Origin: Candidatus Aminicenantes bacterium UBA6072
GTDB taxonomy: Bacteria; Acidobacteriota; Aminicenantia; UBA2199
Length of the DNA: 64,000 nt
NCBI GenBank assembly: GCA_002436105.1
Contig: DIXU01000009.1
Location: forward strand, 1 to 64,000
Direction of reading: 5' to 3'
The notes below the pieces were generated by a model. It saw nothing but the letters and a program-made list of their open reading frames with translations, had not been told where the DNA came from and did no database searches. Below are positions 10,101-17,756 of this stretch, piece by piece; positions within the stretch are counted from its first letter, which is position 1; the number at the start of each line of letters is the position of its first letter. A program made the translations under genes and the position numbers.

Positions 10101-13100
10101 ACATTTAAACTGCCGTTTTGAACAATTGGAGAATATGTGCCAGACAATTCATTTAAAAGACAATTTACAATTGTTGTGTTAATATTTCCTGGAGAAGTCC
10201 AATTAGCAATATTCTTAAAAGTAACCGCGTAATCTCCAATAGGCAAATTGATAATTTCACCACTTAAATGCCAATCTTGTGAAGATGTAATTCTCCACAT
10301 TGCACCGTCATCAATTGCGCCTTGAGGAGAGATATTTACCCTTAAATGGCCGCCCCAATAAACTTTTTGCAAATCATCCCAGAACTCATTTGCAAATTGC
10401 AATGTATCAGAATCAGAATAATCATAGTTATAACTTAGATCGAATGAATACAATGAAATACCTGCCATTCCTGCGATATTGTTAAAACTAGACGCATTAA
10501 ACCAAAAAGCTATCCTTCTCGAGGAGTTTAATTCAGCAATGAGATTTTGAGCCAAACCTTTTATTGGTTGGTCACTCACTAATTGATTAATCTGATAAGC
10601 GATTGTTCCAGCATCATAATAGCTGAGGTAGTCACTAAAATTTACCGAATCATAATCTTGCGACACACACTCCGAAAAATCCCTTATGTCTTTTCGCAAC
10701 TGAAAAGGGATCTCATGCAACTTTTCATTGAGGCTTTCCGCAAGTAAATTGATCGAAGATATTAACCCCCCAAAGTCATCTAAATTCCATGCCGAAAGCG
10801 AAGCAGGATAATCCGAACCCGAATAACGCACTTGATATTCATTGACTATACTCTGCGCTAGTTTTGCTGGAGTAGTTAATGAATTAATATCTTGCCCTAT
10901 CCATTTTTGATACTCCCACCCATCAGCCAATTCACTTGTTTCGGATCCAATAAAAACATGCACATAAGGTAAAAGCTGAAATGCAACTTCAACCATCCCC
11001 ATAAGGCAAGCATCGAAACCAAAAACATCTATTTTGTAAGGCAACACATCCAATGCATCAGATATTTCATCCAAATTCAACGCATCGGAATGACTCTCAT
11101 CAAAACAAACAGATTTCTCTAAAAGAAAGTCATTTGAACTGCCACTACCGTAATCCTTAAATAATTTTTTTCTACTAAAAACCTCATCGATATTTGTATT
11201 ACTTACAATCTTAAATGTCTTTTTTTGGGAAGAAGAACTATTCACATTAAAGAATACCCCTGAATCCGGAATCCATCCATCGCCATGATCCCATAAAACA
11301 GCAGCAGTATATTGTGAGGGAAATTCCAAGAAAGTTGATTCGAGAAAATTTAACAGCACATTCGGATCACCCATATTTTGTTCATCTTGAAGCTCGTAGA
11401 ATAAATCAAAATCCGGAACAACAATGTATTTTCTTGTTTTGTCCCATGTAGGAATATCATTATAATCCCCCACATAGCCTTCACCAGTATTTTTTAAGGC
11501 GCGATCAAATAGCACAATGATATTTACATAAGGATTATTTGCTGCGCCTCGTATTTCATCATAGTAATCATGGCAACCAGCAGCCTCTAGATCGTTGTCT
11601 GCGTCAAGATAGATCGCAATTGTCCATAATGCTTCATGTACAATTAAACTCGAAACCTTTTCGCATGCTGAATATGAAGCATCTCCGTCAAATCGGGCTT
11701 TAATTTGATAGGCGCCAATTGCCAATTCTTTGGGAATAAAGAATATTACATTTGCATTTCCTTCATGATTTGTAACTGAACTTGTATTGCTAATATCATC
11801 TTCAGGAATATCATGCCACGCACCGTCATAATGAATCGAAAAGATTAGCTGCTTATTTGGAATAGGCAAGCCAGTCGATGTGTCTTCTTCAAGTTTTGCT
11901 TCTAATAAAACCGGCATACCTCGATTTCCTGCTCGATCAGGAAATGTGCCCGAATTTATCCGCGTAGTTGTTGTACTTGAAATGTGAATTACCTGCTCAT
12001 CGGAATGCAAATATCCATTCGTGTCAGTTATTACATTGGGATCGGTATTGTAAAGGGAATAACAGAGACCACCAAAATAGTAGTCAGAGGCAATTGTTAG
12101 CGGGCCAAGAGTAATATCCCAGGTATAGGTGCCATTCGAACTAACCGTGCTGGATCCAGAGGTTGAGCTGAAATCGTTGTTTTGATCGCGATTGCGGTCA
12201 AGAATTGCCTGTACCTTGGCGCTGACATTGACGGTGTTGGGGTTCTTCACCCTCATTTTAAAGCGCAGCGAAGTGCCGACAGGGACCGTGGAGCCCCAAT
12301 ACAGAGTTTCGTTTGTCGCCGCATTTTCAATAATGATGTTTTCTATGAATGGCCAGTTACGGGCAAAAGGAACGGTTTTTGTCTGATCAAGAACGATACT
12401 GCCTTCACCCCAAAATTCTGTTCCGAGACCACTTGGGGATTCGACATAGACTCGGTAGTTATAGCTTCCAGCCGGCACATTGTTGAAACTCGCGGCGCCA
12501 TTAATTGTATTTACAGGATTGGTTATTCCTGTGACCTGACTCCAACTCGTATCATAAAGATAGACTCGGCCGAAGCCCGCCGGAACCGATGGATCTCCTC
12601 CTAAAACATTCGACACATTTACCGTTAATGAATACACAACGGACTGATAAGTTCCCGTATAGGAAGTCGTATTATTCGTTGTGACCGAGACAGACTGATC
12701 GCCAGGCTTGGTCCAGCCCGAAATCGTGCTGAATGTTATCGTATAATTTCCTATTGGAATGTTAGAAATTGTGGTGCCACTATTTTTCCAAGAAGTATCA
12801 GGCCCACTAGTCAAGCGCCATTGAGCTCCGGCTGTTCGTGCTTCTGAAGGCTCAATGTAGCCCTTAAAGCTCCCGACCGCAGCCTGCACGGTAAACGGAC
12901 CAAACGATGATACATTGTTGCCTTCATTCGTTCCTTCATCTACTTGACCCTGATAATCCGCCTTGAAGACAAAATATCGTGTTCCGATATCCGATGATTG
13001 AAATGTATAAGTTGAACTTTCATTGGAGCCGGTATTTGAGCTCAGAGCAGAAACACTATCACTGCCCCAGCGATAACTTGTATCAGAACTTGAAGTTCCA

Positions 13101-13633
13101 AAATAGTACCCCAAATAACTTGAGCCGGCCGCTCCCTGGCCTAGATTCCAGACATTGCAACTAACAGAGACTGATTCTCCGACATAATAAGTCCTGGGAG
13201 TCGTTGAAGAATTGACCGTAATGTTCGAAACCACCAAATCAGGATAGAGGGTCGCATTATTCCTTACAAATATTTCCACAATATCCGTATAATTATTAAT
13301 TCCAGCCCAGATCTGAGTTTCCAATGGTCCCACTTCGTTATTGAATGCATAATAAAGATTCGAAGAACTATAAATAAGGCTTTTATTGTTATTTATATCA
13401 TGAAATATGAAATCGACCGTAGTGGGGGCACCAGTATCAATTTTATATACTCTTAAATCTGTTACCGTACCCGGATCTCGATAAATTGTTTGAGAAGATC
13501 CAGGATAAAACAAATTGGTTTTCGCAACACCATTATCCGTCCAACTTACCCAAACCCATTTAACATAATCTGCACGTAAAAATGTGCAAAGCAAAAGAAA
13601 TAGAAAACAAGATAGTAATTTTTTGACAATCAT
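4178..13633 (-). CDS. Giant multidomain surface protein with internal clostripain (C11) protease
   Basis: A 3,151-residue secreted protein. Approximate order: signal peptide (1-21), CARDB-like (130-250), PEGA-like (252-330), further Ig-like modules (335-660), peptidase C11/clostripain domain (665-1085), two PEGA-like domains (1090-1245), BACON-like (1248-1345), BIG2-like (1352-1440), IPT/TIG (1443-1525), HYDIN/choice-of-anchor D (1530-1642), LamG-like (1648-1865), second jelly-roll (1870-2060), second IPT and HYDIN (2065-2260), TolB-like propeller (2265-2545), VPNGGDMW domain, carboxypeptidase-regulatory-like domain, two SPNGWEHW/APNGGESW domains (2723-2918), and a C-terminal domain (2920-3151). 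The C11 dyad appears intact: His783 in WDHGDGW and Cys876 in DACLMG. Likely a surface-displayed protease and carbohydrate/protein binder (inference). A sigma-54 site lies about 100 bp upstream. The 5' third is AT-rich, the rest GC-rich. Confidence 0.88.
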   Translation of the reverse strand: MIVKKLLSCFLFLLLCTFLRADYVKWVWVSWTDNGVAKTNLFYPGSSQTIYRDPGTVTDLRVYKIDTGAPTTVDFIFHDINNNKSLIYSSSNLYYAFNNEVGPLETQIWAGINNYTDIVEIFVRNNATLYPDLVVSNITVNSSTTPRTYYVGESVSVSCNVWNLGQGAAGSSYLGYYFGTSSSDTSYRWGSDSVSALSSNTGSNESSTYTFQSSDIGTRYFVFKADYQGQVDEGTNEGNNVSSFGPFTVQAAVGSFKGYIEPSEARTAGAQWRLTSGPDTSWKNSGTTISNIPIGNYTITFSTISGWTKPGDQSVSVTTNNTTSYTGTYQSVVYSLTVNVSNVLGGDPSVPAGFGRVYLYDTSWSQVTGITNPVNTINGAASFNNVPAGSYNYRVYVESPSGLGTEFWGEGSIVLDQTKTVPFARNWPFIENIIIENAATNETLYWGSTVPVGTSLRFKMRVKNPNTVNVSAKVQAILDRNRDQNNDFSSTSGSSTVSSNGTYTWDITLGPLTIASDYYFGGLCYSLYNTDPNVITDTNGYLHSDEQVIHISSTTTTRINSGTFPDRAGNRGMPVLLEAKLEEDTSTGLPIPNKQLIFSIHYDGAWHDIPEDDISNTSSVTNHEGNANVIFFIPKELAIGAYQIKARFDGDASYSACEKVSSLIVHEALWTIAIYLDADNDLEAAGCHDYYDEIRGAANNPYVNIIVLFDRALKNTGEGYVGDYNDIPTWDKTRKYIVVPDFDLFYELQDEQNMGDPNVLLNFLESTFLEFPSQYTAAVLWDHGDGWIPDSGVFFNVNSSSSQKKTFKIVSNTNIDEVFSRKKLFKDYGSGSSNDFLLEKSVCFDESHSDALNLDEISDALDVLPYKIDVFGFDACLMGMVEVAFQLLPYVHVFIGSETSELADGWEYQKWIGQDINSLTTPAKLAQSIVNEYQVRYSGSDYPASLSAWNLDDFGGLISSINLLAESLNEKLHEIPFQLRKDIRDFSECVSQDYDSVNFSDYLSYYDAGTIAYQINQLVSDQPIKGLAQNLIAELNSSRRIAFWFNASSFNNIAGMAGISLYSFDLSYNYDYSDSDTLQFANEFWDDLQKVYWGGHLRVNISPQGAIDDGAMWRITSSQDWHLSGEIINLPIGDYAVTFKNIANWTSPGNINTTIVNCLLNELSGTYSPIVQNGSLNVSVFPQQAIAAGAQWKLTVETVWHNSGDTINLAPGSYVVRFKTLEGWIMPANVDVTINPGQLTQISGTYTGIPIINKMPDLLSPVCAAGNNAPGEKIYLYNGGNGILNYTISDGGCAWLECSPASGSSTGETDMVNVTYSTSGLPAGSYNATITISDPNAANTPQTIQVNLTVNPVKTLSSIAIEGPNQVNENATQDYNCRAYYSDNTNALVEPSWGENSAYASINGSGLLTTTEVPFDQGCLVTASYTEGGLTKNANLSVMIMDVPPETPSISSLVPDQGEAGTPVTLNGSNFGATQGTVTFNGTSAAITSWNDTQIQTAVPAGAATGAVVARTSDGVDSNGVTFTVTTQTAPEIKIKYGETALPSGGFYNFGTHQVGASADVTFTIQNTGNADLILSGTPKVSLSGTNADQFEVIQQPDSPVVPLGSTTFIVRFAPTSEGDKNANLSIANNDSDEDPYVINLRGSGSEGKTYIFGFNEGTGSTFADTNANGISGTVYNGAQWVASGIRDNGGSTGYAIQYDGTNDYARLDSHPLTDGPFTIMLWAKKLGQGTGNSVQLVRANEPGTAGAYCLYWYNVNSIQSLVCTASGNTWLAYNDPLLDQWLHVAFSYDQSATKLYINGELIQEAQQSGALNSPNWPFSIGGQGGGMDDSYFNGCIDGLKVMQSAMTIDQIRQIYNAEKPESTPSVSCDDFEDGDLVGWTYSEGVSASTENSKNGSYSARLYDGSSSDGANMQYVLNTSSSRIAIEFWEWTNSITAGTGYLLSDTEGWGSGWGFLFGANVNTQNYWRYSSNTNKADWVSSNPWTTWDVDFPVQVAGTNSTWHRIRVEIYGPEGKVRFWYDGEYKGEVTVDTVTQPLKYFHHDISWSSPTGIVNYLDDICFYELAAPAPAIESLVPDQGTVGTPVTVNGSNFGTAQGTVTFNGALAAITSWSATQIQTVVPAGAATGPVVVTTSGGQGSNGVNFTVLGAGAPEIDVKQGTSSIASGGDFNFGTILVGAGSEITFLVENSGNADLVLDGTPKVTLSGAGADQFSVTQQPDSPVVPSGSTTFIVRFAPTSVGTKSALLGIANNDSDENPYVINLSGTGSVSDSLIKIVYGSESGVSLLTLNQDYSVQSKTLLAGSPAGDPIWSRDGQKIAYGASGHEIWTMNADGSNQVKAVTSSLYCGPVEWGIDPDILFIGNSYAGDGEAAQLRISTGEITQLTNVAGQNTQSYDLNSEQTKVAYVRGTEGNGWSNVLYYANFAFESSDFINKNLLPDALPSPHEPRLSPSGTRIIFLACTSASTGLGLINTDGTGFSTPVPLVSGEYVYYVDWIDENRIVYLLSKSSGRQMHVLDLHDMSMTPITDTADANGKLQVYVVSAPAATLSVLVPNGGDMWTAGENRNITWSSSGSLSSVNIDYSIDNGTSWIPVVAGTANDGTHPWIVPDTPSVNCLVRVSDSDGNPSDASDNVFIIQSGVIAPVISGTILFNSSPLAGVVMNGLPGNPATAASGYYSSSVDFDWSGTVTPTLAGYVFTPASRNYSNVTSDQAGQDYAAALTPALELTSPNGWEHWTLGCTKAITWNAINYTGTVRLVLFKNGVRFGNIVANIPASAGSYAWTVGQTYDSGMAPEGSDYRLYLRSTDNTIVEPSDYRLGLIEPAQLELTAPNGGESWELGTTQNITWNANGYVGTVRLTLYNKAAKIGQIAGSLPADQGSYLWTVGANANGTAAAGINYSIRLQAGDSSQDDFSDGPLTLIENDALVVDHHHTAMNVIPSGWLEQAKQHRLLVLSAQGDDPVTLGLRLLGSKDARLAPVASPNELGLVVREESWLPQGVALDPQEWCWSLEKAILDSQATVAVVRPDEGALLAGRLNAESYLQVMSGLAERLPQVRLVCSTIGMDEANELLAKFNRQVRESVLRNQGILLDAADIESWRNGEQYMVNEAPVSHPSYRLQGLASEENLGRQGAAAWWLLARLAGWEDPKTELSE

Positions 13634-13904
13634 GTTTTATGCCCCCTTAGATATTCAATTGATCTGTCGTACACAAAGCCATCGAATAAATTTACGATAA
13701 GTATTCTGATTAATTTATTTTTCAAGTAAATAAACAGCAATAAACATGCCAAAGACTTGAAAAAAGAACAAAAAAAAGAAATACTTGCACAGCCAATTCA
13801 AATTTGATTGATAAGGAATGTTTAGATTCGATCAAGTCGAATATTTATAAAACCTCTAAAAATGAATCAAATTGTCTATAAACCAGTTGATATAAAAATT
13901 CATA
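13634..13904. other. AT-rich divergent intergenic region
   Basis: A 271-bp AT-rich region between the giant surface gene and the FHA/AAA+ regulator. It carries the sigma-54 site on the minus strand. Imperfect A/T-rich dyads around 13800-13860 (for example GATTCGATCAAGTCGAA) could be upstream activator sites, but this is a guess. On the plus strand a TATAAA lies eight bases before the regulator start. Confidence 0.5.
13736..13751 (-). promoter_or_regulatory. Sigma-54 (-24/-12) promoter of the giant gene
   Basis: On the minus strand the site reads TGGCAT-N5-TTGCT, with GG and GC in the correct spacing. Only one base differs from the TGGCAC-N5-TTGC(A/T) consensus. It lies about 100 bp before the start of the giant gene and points at it. 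The divergent neighbour encodes a sigma-54-type activator, which supports the call. Confidence 0.75.
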
Positions 13905-15716
13905 ATGACTAAAATCAAATCTATGAAATATTTACTCTATTTCCACGATGGCTTCATCCGCAAGTATCCGCTGGAAAAAAAAGTCTTCACCATTGGCAGG
14001 GCCAAGGAGTGCGACCTGGTCATTGACGAGAACTTCATCTCCCGGCGCCACGCCCAGGTGGCAGTCGGCGAGGAATGCGTCACAGTCAGCGACCTGGGCT
14101 CCAAGAACGGCCTGTTCTACAAGGGCGGGCGGGTCGCCGAAGCCCGCGTCGGCCTCAACGAATCGTTCTGCCTCAAGACCATTGAATTCTACCTGAAGCA
14201 GGGCGACGCCAGCGAGTTCCAGGCGGCGCCGGAACTGATACCGATCTTCAGGCAGATGGGGCGGCGCGCCGAGGACCGGGTCCGGGACATCGAGACGCGC
14301 TACATCGAGGACGCCTCGCTGGAAGTGCTCAAGCAGCTGCTGGTGGAGGGGTTGAAATGCCGCAGCCTGAACGACTTCCTGCTCGGGCTGACCAACTACC
14401 TTTCGGTCTTCAGCGATTTCGGCGAGCTGCTGCTGGCCTGCCAGGGCAAGGATGAGCCGATTTACGCCTACCGCCACGCCGGCAACGAGGCGGCGCTGCT
14501 GGCCGCCGCCAGGCGCGCGATCAAAGCGCCGGAAGCGCCGCAAATTTACGAACCCCTCCCCGGCCTGGGCAAAGCCCGCTTCTATTCCTTTCCCCTGGCA
14601 TTGAACGGGGTCGACGCGAGCTTGCTGTATTTCCCGGCATCGGGCTCGGGCCGCCCCACCCGAAAAATCGAGGCGTTCCTGCGGACGCTCGCCCGCGAGA
14701 TCGAGCTGGTGGCCCAGCTGATATCGGAGCCGGCCGCCTCCCGCCTGCCGGCAGCGCCCGACTGCGCCAGCGACGCCATCAACACCGGGAACCCGCGGAT
14801 GAAGCAGCTGATCAAGGAAACCAAGCGCATCGCCGCCTCCGATTTGTTCGTGCTCATCGAGGGCGAGAGCGGCACGGGCAAGGAATTGTTCGCCCGCCTG
14901 CTGCACGCCCATTCCGCCCGCCATTTGAAGCCGCTGGTGGCCGTCAACTGCGCAGCCATCCCCGAGAATCTCCTTGAATCGGAGTTTTTCGGCCACGAGC
15001 GCGGCGCCTTCACGGGCGCCCATGCCCAGAAGAAGGGGAAGCTGGAGCTGGCATCGGGGGGCATCCTGGTCCTGGACGAGATCAGCGAGATGCCGGCCAA
15101 CCTGCAGGCCAAGCTGCTGCGCGCCCTGGAGGAGAACGAGTTCTTCCGCGTCGGCGGAGTGACGCCGATCAAGGTCGACCTGCGCATCGTCTCGCTGACC
15201 AACTCGCGCCTGCTGGAACTGATCGAGTCCGGCAGGTTCCGCTCCGACCTCTACTACCGGCTGGTGCACCACACCATTTCCCTGCCGCCCCTGCGCGAAC
15301 GGCGCGAGGACATCCGCCTGCTGCTGAACCATTTCACGCTGGTCTTCTCCCGCCAGTACGGCCGCGACTTCAAGGGGGTATCGGTCAAAGCCTTCCGCGC
15401 CCTCGAAAAATACGACTGGCCGGGCAACGTCCGCCAGCTGAAGAACGAGGTGCACCGCCTGGTCAGCCTGGCGGGAGAGAACGGTCTGTCCGATCACGAC
15501 ATGCTGTCCGAGCCGATCCGCCAGCCTGCCGCTGGAAAAATCCCTGTTTCACCTGCCGTTCCCGGTGAACCAGAGGACGAGCGCTCCTTGCTGAAACGCC
15601 TGCTCGACAAGCACCGGGGAAACAAGTCGCGCGCGGCCCGCGAGCTGAACATGACCTACCAGGGGCTGCACAAGAAAATGAAGCGGCTGGGGATCGCCGG
15701 CAAAGAAAAAGGCTGA
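13905..15716 (+). CDS. FHA-domain sigma-54-dependent transcriptional activator
   Basis: A 603-residue enhancer-binding-type regulator. Residues about 18-95 form an FHA domain (GRAKECDLVI, ISRRHAQV, DLGSKNGLF), which in known proteins binds phosphothreonine. A middle part (about 120-275) may be a degenerate GAF-like sensor. The AAA+ domain has Walker A GESGTGKE (320-328), the sigma-54-contacting GAFTGA loop (367-372) and Walker B with Asp391. The C-terminus is a Fis-type helix-turn-helix (SRAARELNMTYQGLHKKMKRL). There is no receiver domain, so control is probably by a Ser/Thr kinase or bound ligand (inference). It is divergent from the giant surface gene, which has a matching promoter. An alternative start at 13923 is possible; no Shine-Dalgarno sequence precedes either. 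Confidence 0.92.
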   Translation: MTKIKSMKYLLYFHDGFIRKYPLEKKVFTIGRAKECDLVIDENFISRRHAQVAVGEECVTVSDLGSKNGLFYKGGRVAEARVGLNESFCLKTIEFYLKQGDASEFQAAPELIPIFRQMGRRAEDRVRDIETRYIEDASLEVLKQLLVEGLKCRSLNDFLLGLTNYLSVFSDFGELLLACQGKDEPIYAYRHAGNEAALLAAARRAIKAPEAPQIYEPLPGLGKARFYSFPLALNGVDASLLYFPASGSGRPTRKIEAFLRTLAREIELVAQLISEPAASRLPAAPDCASDAINTGNPRMKQLIKETKRIAASDLFVLIEGESGTGKELFARLLHAHSARHLKPLVAVNCAAIPENLLESEFFGHERGAFTGAHAQKKGKLELASGGILVLDEISEMPANLQAKLLRALEENEFFRVGGVTPIKVDLRIVSLTNSRLLELIESGRFRSDLYYRLVHHTISLPPLRERREDIRLLLNHFTLVFSRQYGRDFKGVSVKAFRALEKYDWPGNVRQLKNEVHRLVSLAGENGLSDHDMLSEPIRQPAAGKIPVSPAVPGEPEDERSLLKRLLDKHRGNKSRAARELNMTYQGLHKKMKRLGIAGKEKG

Positions 15717-15733
15717 CGATTTCCCGGCAATAA

Positions 15734-15756
15734 TCCCGGCAATCCGTCTGCCGGGA
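15734..15756 (+). terminator. Weak hairpin after the FHA regulator
   Basis: TCCCGGC and GCCGGGA form a 7-bp stem with a 9-base loop, starting 18 bases after the stop codon. No U-tract follows, so it may be a weak or rho-assisted terminator. Confidence 0.35.
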
Positions 15757-15796
15757 ACAAACCGAGAGAAACACTTGCAGAGCACCGAGGTCTGGT

Positions 15797-16195
15797 CTAC
15801 CTTGACCTGCGGTTGTGCCGCTGGCGGCAATGGGGGCAGATGTCGCTGTGCACGGTGAGCAGCTTGCCGCACGACGGGCAGGAGTAGCGCTTGATCTCGC
15901 GCGCCAGGAACGCCGGCATGCCTCGCTTGCGGATATAGTTCAGGTTTTCCACGAAGCTGTAGTTGTGGGCGCGGAGATAACGTTCTTCAATGATCAGCAG
16001 GCTCGGGCAGGGGAAATCGGCGCACAGGTGACAGGAGGCGATCTCCCCTTTGGCGAGCTTCCTGCACAATCCTTTCTTGTGGATGCAGCCGCGCCCGCGC
16101 GGCCGGCAGCCGGCACATCCCGGCTTGGCCGGATCGAGCACCCAGCTGCAGAGGTTGCAGTTCATGCCGCACGGGGCCACCAGCTCGCGCCTCAT
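15797..16195 (-). CDS. DUF3795-type cysteine-rich protein
   Basis: A 132-residue protein beginning MRRELVAPCGMNCNLC, the usual opening of DUF3795 proteins, with cysteine pairs CGMNCNLC, CAGC, CHLC and CPSL. A C-terminal extra zinc-ribbon-like part has two pairs, CPSCGK and CPHC. Metal binding (zinc or iron-sulfur) is likely, but the biochemical role of the family is not established. The ATG at 16195 is chosen because the family motif starts there; an upstream in-frame ATG at 16231 would add 12 unconserved residues. Neither has a good ribosome binding site. It lies between convergent and co-directional neighbours with no clear operon partner. Confidence 0.75.
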   Translation of the reverse strand: MRRELVAPCGMNCNLCSWVLDPAKPGCAGCRPRGRGCIHKKGLCRKLAKGEIASCHLCADFPCPSLLIIEERYLRAHNYSFVENLNYIRKRGMPAFLAREIKRYSCPSCGKLLTVHSDICPHCRQRHNRRSR

Positions 16196-16335
16196 GACGA
16201 CGGTGCCCGATATTGCACTTATGGCTTTCATTTGTCTGATTATGGCATTTCACGCCCAATGGCTGCAAATGGCCTTCATTTCCGCTTAAACGCCAAATAG
16301 AAAATTGCAAGCCCCGCCGCCGGGTTCGAACGGTC

Positions 16336-17598
16336 TCAGCCAGCGCCTCCGGCGCCTTCTTCCGGCGCGCCGCGCCGCCCCTGGACGTGCCACACCTCCA
16401 TCTCGCCCTTGCCCTTGACCCGAACCGGCGGCACCGGGCGGCAGTCGAACTCGTTGCGGATCAGCTCGTAGGTGCCGCGCGTGACCTGGATGGCGCCGGG
16501 CACGCCGTGCGACTCCATGCGGCTGGCGGTGTTCACCGCGTCGCCCCACAGGTCGTAGATGAACTTGCGGCGCCCGATCACCCCCGCCACCACCGGCCCC
16601 GACTGGATGCCGATGCGGAAGGCCAGCCGGCGGCCGGCGAAGGTCCGCCCGGCGACCAACTCGCGAATCTCCAGGGCCATGTCGGTCAGGGCCTGGGCGT
16701 GATCGGGCCGGGACCGGGGGATGCCGGCGGCGACCATGTAGCAGTCGCCGATGGTCTTGATCTTCTCCAGGCCATGGCGGTCGGCCAGCTCGTCGAACAG
16801 GGAGAACACCTCGTCGAGCATCCCGACGATCTCGACCGGCTTCATTCCGGCCGACAGGGGGGTGAAGTCGACGACGTCGGCGAACAGGATGCTGGCAGCC
16901 TCGTACTGGTCGGCGATGACGCGGTTCCCGCGCTTCAGCACGACGGCGACCTCCCGCGGCAGGATGTTCAGCAGGAGGTTCTCGGAGCGTTCCTGCTCCT
17001 CGGCCAGTCGCCTCAGGGCCGAGTCGCGCTGCCCGACGAAGTACATCAGGGCCACGAAGGCGAAGACGGCCACGGCCGCGAAGCTGGAGATGAAAAGCCA
17101 GAGGTTGGCCGCCTCCGGCAGTCCGGAGGCGTGCTGCCAAGGCGGCGGCAGCATGGCCAGCGCCGCCACTCCCGCCAGGTAGGCCAGCATCAGGTAGGCG
17201 GCCCGCCTGACCTTGGGGAACGCCAGGGCATACAGGGGGCCGATCATGCCGATGAAGACGATGCCGCCCGAACGAAGGAGCCCCCCTTCTCGCGCGGTAT
17301 AGAAAAGGGAGGAGACGACCAGGAACAGCTGGCTGGCCAGGCCGATCCACTCGATGCCGCGGCGCAGGAAGAAATACACGACGAACAGGATGGAGAAAAA
17401 AACCGCCATGGCCAGCCAGTATTCGCCGAAGTTCTCCCAGCCGAACTCCCGGCCGAGTGCGAACATGATCCAGCTGGCGGGGATGGCAAACCACATGCAG
17501 ACCCACCAGATGGTCTTGGCGGTGCGGATCTCGTCGCTGTCCCCGGGGCGGACGCCGAACGAGGCGAAGGAACTGAACGAGAAGCCTGTTCTCCCCAC
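16336..17598 (-). CDS. Membrane-bound class III adenylate/guanylate cyclase
   Basis: A 420-residue enzyme predicted to make a cyclic nucleotide from ATP or GTP at the inner membrane. The N-terminal part has about six membrane helices (residues about 25-190), followed by a short coiled linker (RRLAEEQERSENLLLNILP). The catalytic domain shows metal-binding Asp241 (FADVVDF) and Asp285 (TIGDCYMV), Lys281 in the purine-selecting position (typical of adenylate cyclases), and Asp353, Asn356 and Arg360 in LWGDAVNTASRM. I chose a GTG start at 17598 because TTGACT-N18-TACAAT ends six bases upstream. The longer open frame would run through this promoter and overlap the divergent gene. No Shine-Dalgarno is present, so translation is probably leaderless. 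Confidence 0.85.
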   Translation of the reverse strand: MGRTGFSFSSFASFGVRPGDSDEIRTAKTIWWVCMWFAIPASWIMFALGREFGWENFGEYWLAMAVFFSILFVVYFFLRRGIEWIGLASQLFLVVSSLFYTAREGGLLRSGGIVFIGMIGPLYALAFPKVRRAAYLMLAYLAGVAALAMLPPPWQHASGLPEAANLWLFISSFAAVAVFAFVALMYFVGQRDSALRRLAEEQERSENLLLNILPREVAVVLKRGNRVIADQYEAASILFADVVDFTPLSAGMKPVEIVGMLDEVFSLFDELADRHGLEKIKTIGDCYMVAAGIPRSRPDHAQALTDMALEIRELVAGRTFAGRRLAFRIGIQSGPVVAGVIGRRKFIYDLWGDAVNTASRMESHGVPGAIQVTRGTYELIRNEFDCRPVPPVRVKGKGEMEVWHVQGRRGAPEEGAGGAG

Positions 17599-17604
17599 GG
17601 GGCG

Positions 17605-17634
17605 ATTGTAGCGGTGTCGCCCCGGCGAAGTCAA
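17605..17634 (-). promoter_or_regulatory. Promoter of cyclase gene, leaderless geometry
   Basis: Minus-strand TTGACT (17634-17629), 18-bp spacer, TACAAT (17610-17605), then CGCCCC and the GTG start. Transcription should start at or next to the start codon. The 12 bases from -10 to start are the same as at 28690-28701. Confidence 0.65.
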
Positions 17635-17687
17635 GGAATCCCGGGCGCATGCCGGCCGGTCCCGATCGCCCTGCGTCATGGTCGGGC

Positions 17688-17715
17688 TTGATTGGCAAAG
17701 GCAAAGCGATATAAT
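17688..17715 (+). promoter_or_regulatory. Sigma-70-type promoter of the NimA-like gene
   Basis: TTGATT (17688-17693), 16-bp spacer, TATAAT (17710-17715), followed by a leader with AAGGAGA just before the ATG at 17757. It is divergent from the cyclase promoter. Confidence 0.65.
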
Positions 17716-17756
17716 ACGGCATTCCGCCTGCGAAAGAAGCCAAGGAGAAAACCGCC

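Noticed and set aside
13932..15497. Minus-strand 521-codon open frame
   Set aside because: Antisense of the FHA/sigma-54 activator, which has all expected motifs.
16387..17691. Plus-strand 434-codon open frame opposite the cyclase
   Set aside because: Antisense shadow; Ala/Gly/His-rich composition without domains.
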